A stretch of DNA of 64,000 bases from Kryptolebias marmoratus (taxonomy: Eukaryota > Chordata > Actinopteri > Cyprinodontiformes > Rivulidae). Positions 49,120 through 59,929 of the stretch are shown one piece after another. The stretch lies in NCBI RefSeq assembly GCF_001649575.2, contig NC_051448.1, positions 13,660,106 through 13,724,105 on the forward strand. The letters are read 5' to 3'. Within the stretch, counting starts at the first letter, position 1. Every line of letters starts with the position of its first letter. The notes under the pieces are model-generated. The model did no database searches, was not told the DNA's origin, and saw only the letters and a program-made list of their open reading frames with translations. Position numbers and translations under genes: made by a program.

Positions 49120-50190
49120 CTGAGCCCCAGGAGCCAAGTCTCGACCATGAGGCGCCCTCCAGCAAAGACCAACTCCCACCCCACACCTCCCAGGGCTTGC
49201 TCCAGGAGGGTGCGTCGGGTTTCCTGTTCCGGGTGATGTTGCCTGTTGCATGTGGTCCTCCTCTCCAGTCTGAATCCTCCCCTCGAGTCCTGCTTTCCAA
49301 AGCCAAACACCTCCAGCAACATGGCTTAGGGGTGAGGTCTCAGGGTCTCGACTCTGGTTTTTACGGATGATGTGGTTCTGTTGGCGTCTTGAAGCCATGA
49401 CCTTCATCGTGCACTGAGCCAGTTTGCAGCAGAGTGCGAAGCGGCTGGGATGAGTCAGCTCCTCTAAGTCTGAGGTTATTAACCGGAAAACTTCGGAATG
49501 CTCCTTCTGGATCAGGGAGGAGTTCAAGCACCTGGGAATCTTGATCACAAGTGATGGTAGGATGGAGTTGGAGATGGACTGACAGATCGGGGCCTCATCA
49601 GCAGTAATGAGGGTGTTGCTCCAGACTGTTGAGATGAAGAAAGAGTTTAAGCTCACTGTCCATCTTCACACCCAGATTTGTTGCTGAGTCACCCAGGTGA
49701 CGTGTTAAAGATCCCAGATCAGCACGAACTTCAGAAGCACCACTGGGCCCAAACAACACAACCTCTGTTTTTTGTTCATTCAGATGTAAAACGTTCACTG
49801 ACATCCATGTCTTGATTTCTCCAACGCAGGCCAGTAGTTGGTCATGATCGAAATAGAACGTGATGCTAGATACAAGCGAGCTCCCTCCTTAGGATCACCA
49901 AACTTAGCCTTAGGGATAAGTTTAGGAACTTGGAGAAGAGCTGCTGCTCCTCAGAAGGAGTCAGCTGAGGTGGTTGATCAGGATGCCACCTGGGCACCTC
50001 CCTCTGGAGGCTTACCAAGCCGAGGAGACAGGAGGGATTATATATCCTCTCTGGCCCAAGAACTCCTTGGGATCCCCCAGGAGGAACTGGAGAGTGTTTC
50101 TGGGACAGAGATGTCTGGATTTCCCTCCTGGACCTGTTGCTCCTGCGACCAGACAACGAATAAGCATCAGAAAATGAATGGATGAACTGT
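49120..50190 (+). mobile_element. Degenerate RTE/Rex3-like LINE (RT remnant)
   Basis: Across shifting frames one can read the C-terminal half of a fish LINE reverse transcriptase and its downstream part: DDVVL near 49366-49380 (the RT active-site box), HDLHRALSQFAAECEAAGMS near 49399-49458, FKHLGILITS near 49526-49555, and from 49838 text matching the usual AAPQ..W.A.PSG.LPSRGDRRDYIS..AQE.LGIPQEEL region. It ends with AAAATGAATGGATGAA, the short tandem tail of this class. Stops and frameshifts abound. The block 49645-49850 is foreign (see the nested element). Confidence 0.75.
49645..49850 (-). mobile_element. Nested fragment of a second LINE (Rex1/L2-like RT)
   Basis: The minus strand reads LHLNEQKTEVVLFGPSG and, further on, TNLGVKMDSELK. 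This is the LN..KTEV.LFGP ... NLGV..DS.L(K) region that follows the active site in Rex1/L2-type reverse transcriptases. It has the opposite orientation to the LINE around it and cuts that LINE's sequence between VEMKKE and the AAPQ region, so it inserted later. Confidence 0.65.
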
Positions 50191-51209
50191 AGAGTTGAAC
50201 TGTATATAAAAATATAGAGCCTAAACCAAGCATTAACCTTGCCGAAAACATTAAAATAGCATTAGGAATTCAACTTTATGCTTGTGCTTGTATGTAGAAA
50301 CACATTTACCTTGGTTCTGTTCCTTTTTCAGGTAAATCTCTATGAAAGACAAGCTGCAGTGTCATATTTGAGACATCCTGTTCACCACATTGTGACAAGA
50401 GTTTTTCTGTCTACTGCGAAAGGAAAAAGAGGCTTAATGGCCCCTGTTGTGGTTTCATAGCTAGTATAAAAATGTAAATGACAGTTGATTTCATCAGCGA
50501 GATAATCTGATGAGATAAGGGCGATTAATCTCTAAATAATTGGCACAAAAAAAATTTATAAAATCTACTCACACACACACACACACACAGAGACGCACCT
50601 GCTTTTAGATTCCCGGCAGTAAAAGCCATGAATAATGGATCTTAGTTTCCCCTGGCCTGAGGGAGAAGCTTTTAAACATAATTTGTTGCTTTAATTTATT
50701 TACACAACCTGGCAACATCAGCCCTGAGGCCTGCTGCATTACACAGAACTGATCCGCACCGGGGGGGGTGGTGTACACACCCAAAAACACACACTGACGT
50801 TTGACAAAAATCACTCGCCACACACGTCTGCAACAGGTATGGAATATATCTCCTGAACGAACAGAGTTTTCTTTCAGGGGCAATTTAGCTCACGCCGTCA
50901 AAGAAACGTGGCACCGATGTGATGAAGACGCAACGATTCGATCGACAACACCAATCCTCTGGAAACCGAAGTCAGTTTCTTTATCAGTCTGTTTTTCTGA
51001 GCGAGTTCCACAAAGTTCAGGACCAAATACAATTCGTCCTGCATAATTTTAATGGGTATTTAAAGGTTTACAGTTGTAATTTAGGGGTAAAAAACTTTTC
51101 TCACCTCTCACGTTGCTCTACTTTCTCCGCCCACATTGCGTCTGATCAGCTTTAGCTCCTCCCTCCCGACAGGTACAAGCTGCTCTGATTCTAATTGGTG
51201 AAAAATAAG

Positions 51210-51470
51210 AAACCCGTGGGCTGATTTTATTGAAAATGTATCGCTAAACTTTCGGAGTCAGCCCAGTTCAAGATGGCCGCCACCGCTTAGCAAACACAAA
51301 AAATGACCAGAACTCAGTCACTTTTACAGATACTGAGCTGAAAGTGGTGTGATAGCAGCTGAGAGTCGTCCTCAACATGATACCTGACCGCTAACACATC
51401 TAACAAGATCTCAGTATCGTTTATAACGTCTTTTACTCAGTCCCTTCTTATCGTAAGATCATCTTACTCT
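51210..51470 (+). repeat. Dispersed repeat family A copy
   Basis: Contains CAAGATGGCCGCCACCGC (51271-51288), the best YY1-like word in the window, then TCAGTCACTTTTACAGATAC, TGAGCTGAAAGTGGTGTGAT and AGCAGCTGAGAGTCGTCCTC. The first part of the consensus is missing. Confidence 0.7.
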
Positions 51471-52224
51471 GAAACTAATAAACTCTGCACATAACTAATT
51501 AACCTTTTCACATTCAGTTTATCTGTTATGAAGGAAGTCCAAGCGGAAGATCTTCTGCTGTAAGAAGCTGGAAATTCAAAGAGGTTTGAGCTCAGGTGAG
51601 ATTCTCAGATCAACTAATGTAGGGAACGTTAACACGACAGCATCATATATCCACGCACGTATTAGTTTCTCCTGCTGTGTGTGTGTGGTTTTTCTTTTTG
51701 TTTTTACCGCTTGGTCATTAGGGTTCTTTTAAAACCTGGAAAATATAACAACGAATCATGGCTGGAAGCCTGGCCCGCTGCTGTGTGTGTGTGAAATTTA
51801 ATGAGCTACAGATCATCAGGATTACTAAAACAATGCTACGATTTCAGTTATTCATGAGGGAAGAACGATACCGAGGTCAGGTTTGTTGGGGTCCAGAAAT
51901 GCAGATCCGATTCGTGTGGGCGTTTCGTTGGAAATCTCCAGCTGGGAAAGTTGAAAATTTTACTTTCTCGGTTCGAGGTGCCGGGACGCTGATCTTCTTG
52001 TACTGGCAAATATGTTGTGAAGGAAAAAGAAACCCTGACAACTTTCCTTTCAACCTCAAGCACCTTTTGGTGACATTAGGTTGAGCTAAATCTACGAGCA
52101 AGAAAGGTTATTAAACATAGTTGTAGTGTTTTAGAAATGTTAAATGTTAATTTTCCTTGCTGGCACAAAAAAAAAAGAAGCTTTCTTTTACTTGTTATTG
52201 CAAACTGCCATGAGAGGCGTTTAA

Positions 52225-52375
52225 CTGCCTGTGTCTGTCTGTTAGCGAAATACCTCACAAACCACTGGACAGATTTTAATAAAACTCTAATAGGAATCAT
52301 TGGATCTACGTCTACAGCTGATTAACTTTTGGAAAAACCCAATTCAAGATGGCTGCTACCCCTAACCAACCGTTA
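52225..52375 (+). repeat. Dispersed repeat family A copy, left half
   Basis: GTCTGTCTGTTAGCGAAATA, then CCACTGGACAGATTTTAATA, then TACGTCTACAGCTGATTAAC, then CAAGATGGCTGCTACC. It breaks off before the TTTACAGATATTGAGCT block. Confidence 0.7.
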
Positions 52376-52975
52376 ACTTGGTATTTGGTATATTGGTATC
52401 AATCATTTCAGGAACTGTTGCATCTGAATTTGTGAAGTACATTCAGTCAGCTCAAAGTAAGCTCAGCCCTCCATGTTGTTGTTTTATTTAAAGACACATA
52501 TTGTCAGATTATTTAAGGCCGCTGTTCGAAGCGGCTCCTCATTCAACTCGTCGGGAGCCGGTGTCTGTCAGCGAAATGAGCCGGATCTGAAATTTGCTGC
52601 TGAGGTTTGTCAGACTGAGTGTGGCTTTCTGTCATCGAGGCGGTGAAAGGTAATCTGTTTCTCCATGCAGCCGCCGTGATCAAAGGAATCGCGCTCCCAT
52701 GTCGCACAGCGCTCAGCAGCCCACACGGAGATGGCTTCAGTGACACACACATATACACCCTGATGTGTGTGTGTGTGTGTGTGTGTGTGAACATGCAGGC
52801 CTGCAAACACACACCGAGCATGTGCTGTTGTGTGTTTTCCTTAAGAGGCTCGGCTCCTGCTGTGAGCACAGCGGTGAGGGAGCGGACACACAAAACTCAC
52901 ACGAGCTGGAGTCCAACGAGAAAAAAGAAGGTTTTCTGCGAGGAGGAAGGATGACTTCACCAAAACCTGTAGACT

Positions 52976-53710
52976 AAAGCAAAACAAGCAGAACAGAAGC
53001 TAAAATCAGCAAAGAAAATAGCAGCTAAAAGCTCAAATCAGCAAAGCAGTCATTAAAAAATTTTAATTAGCAAGACAGTAGCCAAAATCTGAAACCAGCA
53101 GAACAATAATTAAAAGCTACAATGAGCTAAACAGTTGCTAAAGCCAAAACTAGTCGAAACTTGGCTACAAGTGAAAGTTAGCAAAACAGTATCTAAATCT
53201 AAATGTAGCAAGACAGTAGCTAAAATGAGCAAGCTCATAGCTAAAAACTCAAATTAGCAAAGCCTCAGCTAAAAGTTCAAATGAGCAGAACAGAAGCTAA
53301 AAACTAAATTAGCAAAACATCAGCTGAAACCTAAAATTTGAAAAATGGTAGCTAACAGCTAAATGTAGCAAGATAGTAGCTAAAAGATCAAAGCATCTTA
53401 GGAAGAAAAAAGCAGCCTGCTGAAGCAGATTTCAGAAAGAACAATGTTTTTTAAGGAATTAAAGCGATGTAATGTAAAGGAAATTTGTTATAAATACAGG
53501 TAAATAATTCATGAAATATAAAAGTTACAAACCCAAAGGCCATACCACAATAATCCTGATCGAGCTGAATGTTTTATTATTTGAATGGTTAAAATAACAC
53601 AATGTACATGAAAATAGTTTGATGGCAAAAACTGTACAGAAGAAACTACAAACAGAGAAGCAGTAGTGCTGACTCAGCATTCAGACAACTAGCTCCCGCA
53701 GCATTTACAA
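52976..53710 (+). repeat. AGCTAAAA minisatellite with conserved 3' flank (copy 1)
   Basis: Up to about 53390 the sequence is a degenerate tandem array of units such as AGCTAAAAGCTCAAATTAGC and AAAACAGT, about 20-27 bases each. It is followed by GCTGAAGCAGATTTCAGA, then GAGCTGAATGTTTTATTATT, TGAATGGTTAAAATAACACA and CAGCATTCAGACAA, which recur after the array at 59930-60640. Array and flank therefore form one repeated unit. No protein is encoded. Confidence 0.75.
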
Positions 53711-54894
53711 AAAAAACCCCATCTTTTATCGTCAAATTTTCAGTATTTTGTCACTTTGTCCGATTTACATGAAGATTTCTGGCACAAATATCACTTTTAA
53801 TTTATTTTACTTGAGTTCAACAGAAGAAGAGCCTCCTGCTGTGACCTTGTTTCTCACTGTAATCTAAAAATATTTTTGTGCTCAAAGACAGACTTTATTC
53901 AGCAGAGAGTCATTCCAATGATCTGAAGGCATCAGCGAAGCTTTAGAAAATAAAACACAAAGAAAAAAAAGGCTTTTGTTTCTCTCTCCTTTGGCCTGAT
54001 TTTTGTTCTCTAGCGGCAACTTTAACATGATTTTTTTTTTTTTTTTGCCTCCCCACTCTTTAGCTGAAGATCTGCTCAGTCGCAGCTGATCATAGATGGG
54101 CTGCAGCAGGTTTTCATTCTGCACTTTCATTGTAGCAGACTTCCACCCCCATCGCTCTGAAGGGAATCTGGCTCCTTTCATGCTTTACTCACCCCCCCCC
54201 CAGCCCCAGCCAAGCTGCTGCAAACATCCCTCATGGCTCCGATCCTGAAACAATCTGCAGCTCTCACATCTACAACTATCCTCCCCCCAGATATCCAGGC
54301 GTTACGGCCCATATTTCCCACAAACCCTCTTTTTTTTCACAGAGTTACTGCATTCTGCCGTCACCTGCCACTTAGCCTTGCCTCTCCTTGTGGCAGGCTG
54401 GTTATCCAACCCCCCCTCCCCCCTCTTCCTCTCAGAACTTCACTTGAATCATATCAGGAGATCTTTTCCCCTTTCTTACCACCACGACTCGAAACCAGTT
54501 CACTCGATAAACGCGGCACTTCTGACTCAGATTTCTGCTTCTTCCATTTCTAAACCCAGCCTTGGAAGGAGGGGGTCATTTACTAACTGTGCCTGGGGTG
54601 GCTTGTTTTCAAAAACAGATGCAGACCGCTCTTCAATCAAAGAAAAAGAAATTCAGCTGTTTTTACTTTTATTAAGAAAAAAAAAAACAGTTCAGCGCCA
54701 CGTTTCATGGTCTTCACGTTATGAAGATAATGGGCGCTGGAGAGTGCTGGTGCGACGCACAACAACAGAACGAACAGCTTGCTGCACGGAAACACAAAAA
54801 ACAAAAGCCAAAAGAAAGCCCTGGTTGTTACTACCCATCGCTTTAAGGAGAAAAGCGGGCTCTGACGTTCGCGTGCTTCTGCATGTGTTAGCAA

Positions 54895-55225
54895 AATGTC
54901 TGCCTTTCAGCAAAATACTGGATCACATGAACCACTGGATGAATTTTAATGGAACTTACAGAAAGTAATCACTGGATGTACATCTGCAACCAACTTAAGA
55001 TGGCTGCCAGCAGTTTGACAGAAATTGAGCTAAGATTTGGCGTGGTAGTAGTAGCTGAGAGTCATTCACAACACATACTCCAAATGTGACATCTTGCCGT
55101 ACTGCATGAGATTACGCCTATATGTTTAAGATTTGATTTGAGATGATCTTTGTCTAAAACTCTGGCATGACAGACGGCGGGCGATATGCATTCCTTCAAG
55201 GACAGCTAGGCCTTTAATCTAATCT
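54895..55225 (+). repeat. Dispersed repeat family A copy with right terminus
   Basis: Runs from the ACATGAACCACTGGATGAAT block through AAGATGGCTGCCAGCA and GAAATTGAGCTAAGATTTGG to AAACTCTGGCATGACAGACG and GGCGGGCGATATGCATTCC (55176-55194). The last word is the exact reverse complement of GGAATGCATATCGCCCGCC at 23812-23830, so the family has inverted ends, as nonautonomous DNA transposons do. Confidence 0.75.
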
Positions 55226-55343
55226 AAATGATTGACTTGTTTTTTCTTTAGACAAGTCACAAAGTCTGTTAATCCCTTTAAATGTACATTAAATAAAAAG
55301 CTACTTTTAAAAAGCACACTCATATATTTTCAACCACTTGAGT

Positions 55344-55356
55344 CGCCCCCTGCTGG
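55344..55356 (-). promoter_or_regulatory. CTCF-like motif
   Basis: On the minus strand CCAGCAGGGGGCG matches the CTCF core exactly. Its orientation is opposite to the match at 17407-17419, so the two face each other across the trdn exons. The word CGCCCCCTGCTGGC is also frequent in fish short repeats, which lowers confidence. Confidence 0.4.
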
Positions 55357-56244
55357 CCAATAGGTAGAATGTTTCAGGTACTTTCTCATTGGCCTCATTT
55401 AACAGATACAAAGATGGTTTATCATGGATTTTAGCCAGTATATACCAATTAGGTGGTCAGTTTATATATTTTTAATTTTTTACAAATGGTTTTACTGTGA
55501 TTTAGATAAAAAGCGTAACAAATTAACTAAACTCTGTTTGGCTGCCTGCTAACGGGCTGAACTAATAACAAATAAAACATCTCAACATCAGAGTTAGCTT
55601 GCTGACATCAGCATTCCCCTGCAGTGCAAAAGTGTGGCCTAAAAGCGTGCCTGTTTTTTTATTCTTGCAATGTTAATTAATTAAAGCAATAAACTGATTA
55701 TTACAATTGCCGCGTAATCATTTTTAATCCGTCAGTTCATCGCCTGACGAATAATTTAAACTCAGGAATCAATTTTCAGATCTATTCCTGCTCAGTCCAG
55801 AAGACTGGACAGTGCATAATGACTGGAGGTTTAGTGTTATTACACGTGATATGAATCAAATGTCTCAGTTGTTCCCAGATCATAGCCGGTGCCCACTTTC
55901 TTATGAACACGAGAACAGGTAATTAAAAGGTATTGTTGCTTGTGCGGGGAAGAACAATAAGAGCCCATCAGGTTGAGAATGAGCCATCTCTGTTCCTCTG
56001 CTGTCGTATTAATCAGCTCCCCCCACCCCTCCAAACTCAGTAAGTCACAGGAAGGGAGTGCTATTTAATCAAAAAAAGTGTCACATTAATTCAGACAAAT
56101 CCGAGCAATCTAGTTTTCTAATAAAGCTGTCATATTTGCATCCGGTGACTTACGCTCACCACCGTTTTAGATTAATTCCCGTCACAACCTTTTGATTTAT
56201 GAATGCATAATAACTGAGGGCAACGTCTGTGACTGTTAGCACAC

Positions 56245-56271
56245 GTGTGTGTGTGTGTGTGTGTGTGTGTG
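56245..56271. repeat. (GT)n microsatellite
   Basis: About 13 uninterrupted GT units, preceded by ACAC and followed by GCAACTGTGTGTGCGAG. Confidence 0.9.
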
Positions 56272-56800
56272 CAACTGTGTGTGCGAGTTATTGTCTAGGA
56301 CGTCTCAACTTTTAATCTAACATACTGCGCCTAGATGAGAGAAAATCAAATTTTGTGATAATTGAGGGTGTTGAGAGGGAAATCTGGGAGCAGGAACTGC
56401 ATCATCGGCTCTCTGTTTTAGAGCTGACTCTGATCTGTCCTTATCTCATTGCCATTCCATTCAAAGGACCGTGCAGAAGGGTTTCTTCCCACTTGAGATC
56501 GTCTCTCCATATTCATTCTTTCGGAGCAAAAATCCAAAGGTCATCGTCTGCTCTTTTCCAGTGTGCACACACAGGAGGGCGCTTCCTTTCTGCGGTTCTT
56601 GCTGAGTGTCGTTTTATTTTGTTTTATTTATTTATTTTTCTTTCTCTTTGTAGTTTTGCAGAAAGTAAAAATCCAGAGTAAATTGGCTTTGCAGGGCATG
56701 AGGTCATGTTTAGTTGTTTGTTTGTTTGTTTTTTGGCTTTCGTTGATCATTGCATTGAAATTGCAGTGTTATTTTTTTCATTATTATTTGTTTTTCACAG

Positions 56801-56846
56801 TGTATGGAGAACAAGCAAAACTAGGAAATTTTCCTGCATCCTTTCA
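56801..56846 (+). other. Candidate trdn exon (unproven)
   Basis: A very good acceptor (TATTTGTTTTTCACAG) and a GTGAGT donor at 56847 bound 46 nt that are open in the phase left by the trdn exon ending at 48164. They would encode VYGEQAKLGNFPASF and end in phase 2. The residues do not resemble triadin. The case rests on splice signals and on fitting the exon candidate at 58494 exactly. Confidence 0.2.
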
Positions 56847-57089
56847 GTGAGTTTATTTACAGATCCACTGTTTCCAAACTCAGTTGAGAACCCCTAAATG
56901 AATAATCCTGTGAAGGGTAACATTAAATTGAAAAGATGGCAAAGAAAATTGGGAATGAAAACTAATCTAAGGTACGTGTTACAAAAGGATAATAAAAGCA
57001 ACACACAAAGCAACAAAAACTACCGAAGACATAATGAGTCTAAGATGTCTCAAATTACTTCTAAGAAAACAGCATATATTCAAATAATT

Positions 57090-57790
57090 ACTATTTTTTT
57101 TTTACCAAATGTAACATTTTTTATGGATGCAAAACAACCCCAGATCATCACCCCTCCACCACCGTGCTTGACAGCTGGTGTGAGGTGTTTGTGCTGATAC
57201 TCTGTGTTTGGTTTTCTTCAAACGTGGTGGTGTGCATCATGGGTAAACATCTCTACTTTGGTCTCCTCTGTTTGAGGAACATTAGAGGGGAGTCTTTCTC
57301 TGGCAACCCATCCAAACAAGCAAAAATGTTCGGATTTATTCATCTTTAACCTGCTAACTGAGGCCTGCAGAGTCTGATATGGAGCCCTTGGGATGTTTAG
57401 TGTCTCAGAGCATTGCACGGTCTGACCTTGGGGGGAATCTGCTCCTGACTAGGTTAGCCATGGTCTTAAATGTTATAATCTTTCTCACTGTAGAATGACG
57501 AACTTCAGATTGATTGTAGGTCTTTTCTAAACCTTCCCAGATTGATGAGTAGCAACAGTTGCTTCACTAAAATCATTGCTGATGTCATTCCATCTTGGCG
57601 TTGTGTCAACGCACACCTGCTGCTGAAACGCCTGCTTTTATAGAGCTGGTCACTCACTGATCAAGTGCATCTGATCAGCAGCACCTGGCTGCTATTTCCT
57701 CCTCTTTAAACCCATGAAAGCAGCAGAGGTGGGCTTAGTGTTTCACACACAGATTTCCCATTTTGACTTTAATTTTTGTCTAATAAATAA
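57090..57790 (-). mobile_element. Degenerate Tc1-like transposon
   Basis: On the minus strand one reads FCLFGWVARERLPSNVPQ near 57330, then TKVEMFTHDAHHHV, then, after a stop, RKPNTEYQHKHLTPAVKHGG and GGVMIWGCF near 57190-57130. KHGGGGVM(I/V)WGCF is a hallmark of Tc1 transposases. The plus-strand text TAAATAATCAAACTGTGGAT and TTAGTGTTTCACACACAGAT near 57740-57800 is the usual end of these fish elements. The C-terminal catalytic part is absent and stops break the frame, so it is dead. Confidence 0.8.
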
Positions 57791-58493
57791 TCAAACTGTG
57801 GATCTTGTTGTGTGGTTTTGTACACTTGAGCTTAGCTGTGAATACCCTAATAAAAGAGGATATACTTTCTTGTGGGTAGTTGTGTTTTGTTGTATCTGTG
57901 TCAGGAGCATTTGATGTGCAACTCCAGAGTTTAGTTTAAGATTCCCTTTGTTGTCTCACAATAAAGAAAAGCTTGATCTGTCTTCCAGCTAATAATAAGT
58001 AAAGCTCTGCTTGTGTGCTGCCTCGCAGAGTTTTGGTTTATTGTTTCCGGTAGGAACCTTTTTAAAGACGGACCAATGTAGCGCAAGCAGGTTGACAGGT
58101 TGCCTAGACAACAAGGCTGTAAGTATGTATTATATGCTGAAAACCGAGATTTATCTTGTAATATTGTCATTTAAATTAAAGCAACATCAAGTAATGTGTT
58201 TTAGAAAGTTTGTATCTTACTTTAACTTGTTAGCATGCTAACATGTTTCTCAGTTTGGCCAGCAGATGACAGCGTTTTCCAATTAACATTTATTTTATTT
58301 TATTTATCTGTTTAGTCGGTTTTGCAATTTATCAGGAAAGTAACAATTCTGTCTTACTGCATGTATTTAACTCAATTTATTCTGTGCACCTAAAGTGTGA
58401 AGCTGAAATAAAAATGGGTTAAAAACTGAATACTTCCGTAAGCAAATTACATGTTTTGTTGTGTTTCTGTGTTTGCTGTTGTTCTTGTTTCAG

Positions 58494-58605
58494 TCTTACA
58501 AGTAAAAGGTATGAAACAACAACAGTAGAAAAAAACAGAAGAAATAAAACCGAGGAGAGAAAAACAGCCAAAAAGAAAACTCCAATCAAACGAACCGTCT
58601 TCTGA
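58494..58605 (+). other. Candidate basic 3' exon of trdn (unproven)
   Basis: After the strong acceptor GTTGTTCTTGTTTCAG (ends 58493), the frame that needs phase 2 reads LTSKRYETTTVEKNRRNK and then TEERKTAKKKTPIKRTVF before TGA at 58603-58605. Eleven Lys and six Arg in 36 residues fit the strongly basic luminal part of triadin. It joins in phase to the candidate at 56801-56846, which joins to the trdn exon at 48033-48164. A-rich DNA produces Lys-rich frames by chance, so this is weak. Confidence 0.25.
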
Positions 58606-58650
58606 GTCTTCATTCTTGGTTATTGTTAACTATCTGTCTGTCTGTACAAG

Positions 58651-58883
58651 CTGAAGACGTGCTGCGGGGACAGAGCAGCTTGCGTCCAGCAGCGTCTGAT
58701 GTCACCTTGATAGCTGTGAATGAGAGTGAGTCAAGACATCGGTTTGCTTCAGCTGCTGGCTCTGTGTCAAACCTTCTGAAGCACTGCAGACTTGGCATCA
58801 CGTACAAGTGGCCAGAAGCCAAATCAGCCGCTGAATGTCCTCCATTAAGGCTCCTGCATCTCCTGCACGAAGCACAGAAGTAG
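58651..58883 (+). other. Candidate exon or short open frame of unknown identity
   Basis: The acceptor TGTCTGTCTGTACAAG is followed by a phase-1 open frame AEDVLRGQSSLRPAASDVTL, IAVNE. A GTGAGT donor at 58726 would make a 75-nt exon, phase 1 at both ends and compatible with the trdn exon at 48164. Without that splice the frame continues to a stop at 58881-58883. I do not recognise the product, and it lacks triadin's Lys/Glu bias. Confidence 0.2.
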
Positions 58884-59929
58884 CCACTGCTTCTACAGAA
58901 GGGGATACCGGCTGGGCCAGCCTCCCAGGTAGCTCTTTATTCAGGTCCCTTCACCGAAAAACAAGCTGAAATGCCTCCACACCTCATTTGTACGCACAGC
59001 AAATACACCCTCAACCCTTTTCTTCGTGTACTTCAATTCATTTTGTGCATTTTCTTCAAAGCTGCGTGCTGCCGAAAAATGCTGCAAGATCTGAATCAAA
59101 GGCCCATCTTCTCATGTTAAGCTGCTGTAGTGGGAGTCTTTGAATGTCGATGCAGTATTGCGTTTCAGTCAGACCCGCGCAAAACTTTGCCTTTTTTCTC
59201 TCATCAAAGGCTCCGTGAGGGGAAACCGAGCAAAGCCTGAAGAAGCTGTCTCGCCCCCCTGCAGAAAGTCTGACACAAGAGAAGAAGAGCTCTTCTGTCT
59301 GCTGTCAGGCCTCCGAGAGGAACTCGCTTTTCAAACAGCTGCACACAAATCGACTCAGAACTCGGCAGACAAGCTCTCTGCAGCTTCTGGTTCCAGGATA
59401 ACTCTTTAGTCCTTCTTTTCGCTGCTCTCTGCAGGCACTCAGAGGTGAATATAAAGGATTTGGGGGGATGTAAGGAACTTGATTTAAAGCCTTAGTGTCC
59501 AAACTTTGTCAGACAAACAGCCAAACAGTGAGCTTTTTCTTGTCTGTGAAGAAGGAAATGTGCCTGAATCGAACTTTAATCCTGTGATTTTTTTGTTGTT
59601 GTTCTTGTTATAAAACATCCAAACGCTCCGAGTTGGCAACATGACACTGAGCGTGACGATAATAAGCTGTGCGGTGCTGCACCCTGCTGGTACACCGCCA
59701 TGTGACCATTGTTGGCTCCGTTCTTGAGACCTTCGGCCGCTTTTAGCCACTTTTAGCCTGAGCTGCAGAGTGAGGTGTGAAACTCAGAGGGGAACCGGGC
59801 GCAGGCAGCAAGGCGAATCCTGACCCGTGTTTACAGATAGAAACAGAGAGAAATTTAATTTTCTGTTCAAATCAGTGTGAGAAGGACTGTTGAAATATGC
59901 TTAAGAAGCTGAAGCTGAGCTGTTAAAGC

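Noticed and set aside
49018..49656. A 212-codon minus-strand open frame
   Set aside because: It is the antisense shadow of the degenerate RTE/Rex3-like LINE; the biologically meaningful reading is on the plus strand.
50331..50460. Open frame VNLYERQAAVSYLRHP after a strong acceptor
   Set aside because: It needs phase 0, which does not fit the preceding trdn exon, it has no good donor, and it matches nothing I know.
54378..54968. A 196-codon plus-strand open frame
   Set aside because: It has no domain that I recognise, its end runs into a family A repeat, and its composition is that of non-coding sequence. It has no homologue that I can recall.
58494..58508. A 15-nt micro-exon ending at GTATGA, phase 1 or 2
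   Set aside because: It is too short to judge by eye. The longer open reading through it, with a basic product, is the more informative alternative and is reported instead.
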